Assembly (NCBI RefSeq): GCF_009870125.1
Contig: NC_046683.1
Coordinates: forward strand, 1,488,001 to 1,552,000
Length of the DNA: 64,000 nucleotides
Direction: 5' to 3'
Origin: Drosophila pseudoobscura
Taxonomy: Eukaryota; Arthropoda; Insecta; Diptera; Drosophilidae
Part shown: piece after piece, positions 59,654-64,000 of the stretch
Numbering within the stretch: the stretch's first letter is position 1
Layout of the letters: each line of letters begins with the position of its first letter
The notes under the pieces: model-generated
Seen by the model: the letters and a program-made list of their open reading frames with translations, nothing else
What the model was told of the DNA's origin: nothing
Database searches by the model: none
Program-made: the position numbers and the translations under genes

Positions 59654-62600
59654 ATGTGGGCGAGACTGTGTAGGAGTCTAGGAGTGCTCTGTGTTTGTCT
59701 CTGGGTCTCCTTTCTCTGCTCTGGGCTCTGCTGCTCTGCAAACAAAAGAAACAGAAAGAAAGTCAATTGTGGGATACAGTGCACGGCATAAGCATAGGTA
59801 CTACATGGCTATTCCTTCCCCTAGACGGGCCTGGAGACGGGGTGGGGAGACAACAGCCAACAGACATGTCCTCGCATTATTATTTATGTGTTGCAGCAGT
59901 CTCGCTCCCTCTCGGCGGGTCCCTTTTGGCACCAGCCAAGTTTATTTATCACATTGACAGCTGGCTCAAGTTCATTGCGGTTTATACTCGTATGCGTCAC
60001 AGAGAGAGCCACACCAGAAGATACGCCAAGAGACACAGATACAGATACAGATACAGATACGAAAAGGGATACAAGGACCGACCAAATGGCGTCGCATTTG
60101 TTTGGACTCTTCTTTTTGGCCCGCCCACAAAAGTGCGGCAAATGTCAGACACCATCGAAAAGTTTACAAGAAATATGGAGAGACAGCGACAGAGAGAGAG
60201 AGAGAGAGAGAGGAGGAGATTAGGTGATGATGGACTTTGGACCCATGCGCCATGTGGCTGGCAAATACAATTCAACGATTGTTAATCCGTAATCCACTTG
60301 AATGCGCGGATCCGCTTCCCAATTGCTCGCTCATTCGAAATTGGGATTCGTTGCTGATCGGCCTCTGATCGCCTCCCCAACCACTGGCCTAGACAGGTGG
60401 ACAGCCCTTTAGCCCTAGCCCTAGCCCTAGCTCTGAATAAGCCAAAAACTACCACATAATCCCGGTATATTTCCGTGGAATGGGGACAGTGGGAGGCTGC
60501 GTTGCTGAAAGGTTGATGGCGTGTTTTTGTGCACCGGATAAACCCATGCATGAAGCCACAGTATTCGAAAAATCACAGCTACATATACGAGTACGCCTTC
60601 AATGCGTTCGAATCTGCCTCGAATCACCCACCGAAACCGAGCACTGCAGCAGGAGGTTTCTGAAGGGATTGGGGACACACATACTCGTGCTGCGGGGCAG
60701 TCCTTTTCTCGTTCTCTCCAACAGATAAGATCAAGCGAGTCAGTGGGGATCTGCGGGGACTGCAGGACGTACGTCCTTGCAGGACTCCAGTACGTACAAA
60801 ATATTGCGATAAAAACCAACACAACTTGGGGCTTTATTTCGATTCCATCGCTTGTCGTTCCCTCGGGCTGGGGCTGCGGTTCGAAGGCAGCCAATGAAAC
60901 CTCCAGTCATGCCACCTGATGCGGCCACTCCATCGTGGTCCCCACCCCGCCCCTCTGCCAAACGCCTTCATCAATTGCAGTGCACAAAAAAAAAGAGAAG
61001 AAGAAGGAAGGCAAACCCAAAAAGGGAAAGATTTTATTCCGCATTTCGGTAGTCAAACAATTTCCAAGAAGTTTTTCATAATTTCCTAGGCCACTGATCC
61101 ACTTGAGTGCCTGTCCACAGGCCCTCCCTGCCCCCCTCCCCCCTGCCCCTGTGCCCCTTCCCTATTTGCATATTCAAATTTTTGCAAATGACTTGGCAAC
61201 TTTTCCTGGGGTGAGGAGGGGCCGGGGGGGCGGGTGGAAAATGTTGCTTAGCCCCGAAGGAAATTAATTTAACAGAATTTGTGGAGTATTTTTTGTGTGC
61301 CTTTTTTTTGGGTCTTTTGATTAATTTTGAATTGCGCTCAAAGATTTTTGTCATTCTTTTGCCGGAAATGGAGAAACGGGTGGAAAGAGGGGGGAAAGAG
61401 GGGAGAAGCGGGGAAGAAGGGCAGGCAATGTAACAGCAAATGAAAACGCATAAATTCGTCCTGTCTATGATTTGTGGCCGGATTCATTTGTCCGCCGTCC
61501 AGGAAAAAGAAAAACGAGGCACACGAAAAGGTGCCCCCCACCCCCCCTCCATACACACACACACACACACACACAGAGGGTGGGGTGGCAGTGGGGGAAG
61601 AGGTTAAAGATTTATTCTGCGGCACATCGAAACATCGAAACATCGAAACGTTGGAGAAGCAGTTCAATTTCAAGCACGAGAGAAAGCAGTACGGACGGCA
61701 TTGGCCGGGATCAATGCAGGCGACAAGCAGTCCAGCCAAGCAGTATCACGCCCATTCAAGCAGCACGTGGAAGGGCCCGCCAAGCAGTGAGCAGTAAGCA
61801 GTGAGCATTGAGCAGTGATCAGTGGGAAAGAAAATATCACCGTCCCACTCATCCTTCTTCCTGCCCATCCGCCTTTCCGTCCGACCGTCCGTCCATCTGC
61901 CCGCCCGTTGCCCTGTCGCTCTGTCCGTCCGTACTTTTGTCTGCGCGCGGGCCACGTCCCGGCAGTTGCCCGTCGGCCGTCGGCCGTCGGACGTCGGTCG
62001 GCGGAAGCCAAAAGTGGAAATGCATGATAAATGACACAAGGTTTGGGCCCCGTTTTCCTCTTTCTCCTTTTTTTGCACTCTCCTTCCAACTTTTTCATAT
62101 GCCCCGTGCTGTGGGCGGTAGCTGGGGGGGGCGTGGGCCCATGAACGAACAACAAGGATTGTAGGGCAGAATGGGGGAGAAGGAGAAAGCAGTGGAGAAA
62201 GTGAGTAGGAGTGGGGGAGGGTGGTCTATCCCCAGGGGCTGGCGGGGGGTCACAGCATGAAAATTGTAAACGATGACGTCGTAAATGTTTTGTTGCAACA
62301 TTTTTCTGTTGCGAGCGCAAAAAGAGCCAAAAAAGAAAACAAACAAGAAAATGGGAGAAGGCGCCCCTCAGCGAGAGGGAGAGGGAAGAAAGATGAAGTA
62401 GAAACACAGCAAAGCAAACTGTCCGCGAAACGGAAGCGCAAATAAAACAACTGCAAAGGAGGTGTTCATCCAAGCAGTGCAGAGGGTTGGGGGCTGGCGG
62501 GAGGAGGGAGTAGGGAGGAGCTCCATGGATCCGTGCCACAACGAATGCACGGAATGCGCTTCAAAACGAGGCAACACTCGCCAAATCGATTAACCCATCG

Positions 62601-62801
62601 GCTGTCCTGCCTGGAGGAGTGTCGGACTGCTTGCTTGCACTGCTTGCCCTCCATCTCGTTTCTTTGCCGGCGAAAGGGTATTCCTTTATTCGGTTAACAC
62701 TCGAGGAAAACATCCCTTAATGGCCATTGTACCGCCTGTAGGGCGCAGCCACTGGCACGACCATCGAGCCTTAGATCCTCGCAACATCCACAGTCCATGC
62801 G

Positions 62802-62842
<41 letters not shown>

Positions 62843-64000
62843 AGCCGTAACTGACACCCGGATAACCACCGGAATGGCAGCGCAGAGCAAAGACCGACCC
62901 GAAAGCAAGCAGCGAGCGAGCGAGCGAGCGAGCGAGGCATAAACCGAAAATTCACACTTGGTTACTTCCTTCATGACTTTGGGATATTATTGTGGTTTAT
63001 GTTAGTGCCTGTCACTAGTCTGCCCGCCGGCTGTCCAACCACGCCCCACTCTGCCCCACTCTGTGCCCCTCCCCTGGGGAGAGGAGGAGGAGCCCTGCTG
63101 CCTTCCGTCTGCCGCTCGCGGGCCGGGCGTACGACTGTGATGTACGACTCCATGAAATGCGATATATTCATGTTGAATTATTTTGCACAGAGGCACAGAG
63201 AAACGCCTGCAGGAGGAGGAGGCAAGTGACAAGTGACTGCAGAAGAGACACACAGACACAGAGAGAGAGAGAGAGAGAAAGCGGGAGAACAAGAGAGAAA
63301 TCAGAGAGCGAGAGTCACTGACTTGCTGTCCCCTCCCCCTCCCCCCACCTCCTGTCGCAAAGATGGGAGAGAGAGGGAGAGCCTGGAGCCGGGGGGGGCT
63401 TGGGGGGCAGGAGGCGATGGACGAGTGCAAAAGTTTGGCGCCAGTTTCGAAATTGCAATTGCAATTGCAATTGAACAAACAATTAAAACTTTTAAATATT
63501 GTGACAGCATTTTTCCAGTTAATTGCACAGCAGCAGCTGCAGGACTCTGCCCCATCCCCCCTCCACACCACTTGAAACCCCATTCATTCATTCATTCATT
63601 CATTCATTCCAATTCATTTCGAAAAACTTGTCCCTCCGGCAGGTCAGGGCGGGGCGGTGCGGGGCGGGGCAGGCGGTTTGCCCTTTTGGCATTCCATTCC
63701 CGAATAGAGGTGCAAAAAAAAGCAAACAAAGAAACTACCTTTCGCCCCCCCCCTCCATTCCGTTTCCATGCACTGCGGAAAACGGGGGAAAGTGTGGCCC
63801 GAAAGGGGATCCTTCGAAGGGACTCTTCGTTCGCCCCTCGTTCGTCTGTGCGGCAGCTGCCGCCGTTGCCGTTGCACCAAAACTGACAAACTGACAGCCA
63901 TTTGTCATTAGCTGCGGGGGCGTTGCACGAGGCAGGCTTGCCCCAAAAAACGGCTGGGATCGGCTTTAATTAGCGAGCGTTTTGCTGATTTTTCAAATTT
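59654..64000. other. Gene-poor flank upstream of the minus-strand gene
   Basis: No supported exon. Longer frames at 61670-62539 (-) and 63233-63886 (+) are low complexity and lack splice partners. Repeats include gatacagatacag (60036-60060), GA runs at 60195-60213 and 63259-63279, (CA)n at 61552-61576, (GT)n at 62804-62839, GAGC repeats at 62912-62936 and ATTC repeats at 63582-63608. Promoter and 5' UTR of the gene at 57556-59638 should lie in the first part, but no clear core element was found. Confidence 0.5.
62804..62839. repeat. (GT)n microsatellite
   Basis: An uninterrupted GT run of about 36 bp. Confidence 0.95.

Noticed and set aside
61670..62539. 289-codon minus-strand frame
   Set aside because: It is mostly translated simple repeats (cgtccgtc and similar), with a second overlapping frame of similar look and no splice support.

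Overview
This is an insect nuclear genome window. Short introns of 55-85 bp with GTAAGT-like donors, AATAAA poly(A) signals, dense dinucleotide and CAG microsatellites, and long gene-poor stretches all point to Drosophila. The microsatellite style and the satellite suggest the obscura group, but that is an impression only. There is no bacterial or viral content.

Layout. (1) 2-3957, + strand: the C-terminal part of an ABCA-type full ABC transporter, four visible exons, continuing off the left edge. (2) 5.9-22.1 kb: a tandem satellite array. From 6229 to 22072 it resolves exactly by spacing into 78 units: 49 of 164 bp, 21 of 313 bp, 7 of 159 bp and 1 of 122 bp. (3) 22.1-25.4 kb: a large inverted repeat centred near 23468 with a loop of about 22 nt. 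Each arm carries the 3' end of the same intron-containing gene (two exons, a 76-bp intron, a stop, and AATAAA in the 3' flank). The right arm continues outward through an inverted satellite remnant into three more exons of a minus-strand gene. A 24-bp piece of one of those exons (22/24 identical) also sits at the far left edge of the array. The locus therefore looks like an inverted duplication of a gene carrying a satellite-type element, in which the satellite of one arm grew from a few units to about 16 kb. The palindrome is also a good candidate for a hairpin-RNA (endo-siRNA) locus.

(4) 25.4-41.6 kb: gene-poor DNA with microsatellites and one promoter-like spot near 34.99 kb. (5) 41629-42652, +: a three-exon gene for an unrecognised protein with two membrane segments. 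(6) 44308-45726, +: an intronless gene joining a long charged, Gln-rich region to a C-terminal Tim13-like twin-CX3C domain. (7) 45.7-54.3 kb: gene-poor, with one possible orphan coding exon at 49430-49588. (8) 54352-56596 and 57556-59638, both -: two glycine-rich secreted-type genes or transcript forms. The upstream one has a signal peptide, a cysteine-rich module and a GPI-anchor-like tail. The downstream exons have splice phases that would allow joining to the upstream first or second exon. (9) 59.6-64 kb: gene-poor flank.

The protein genes do not form a pathway. The most unusual part of the window is the satellite plus gene-derived palindrome (5.9-25.4 kb), followed by the Tim13-like fusion.
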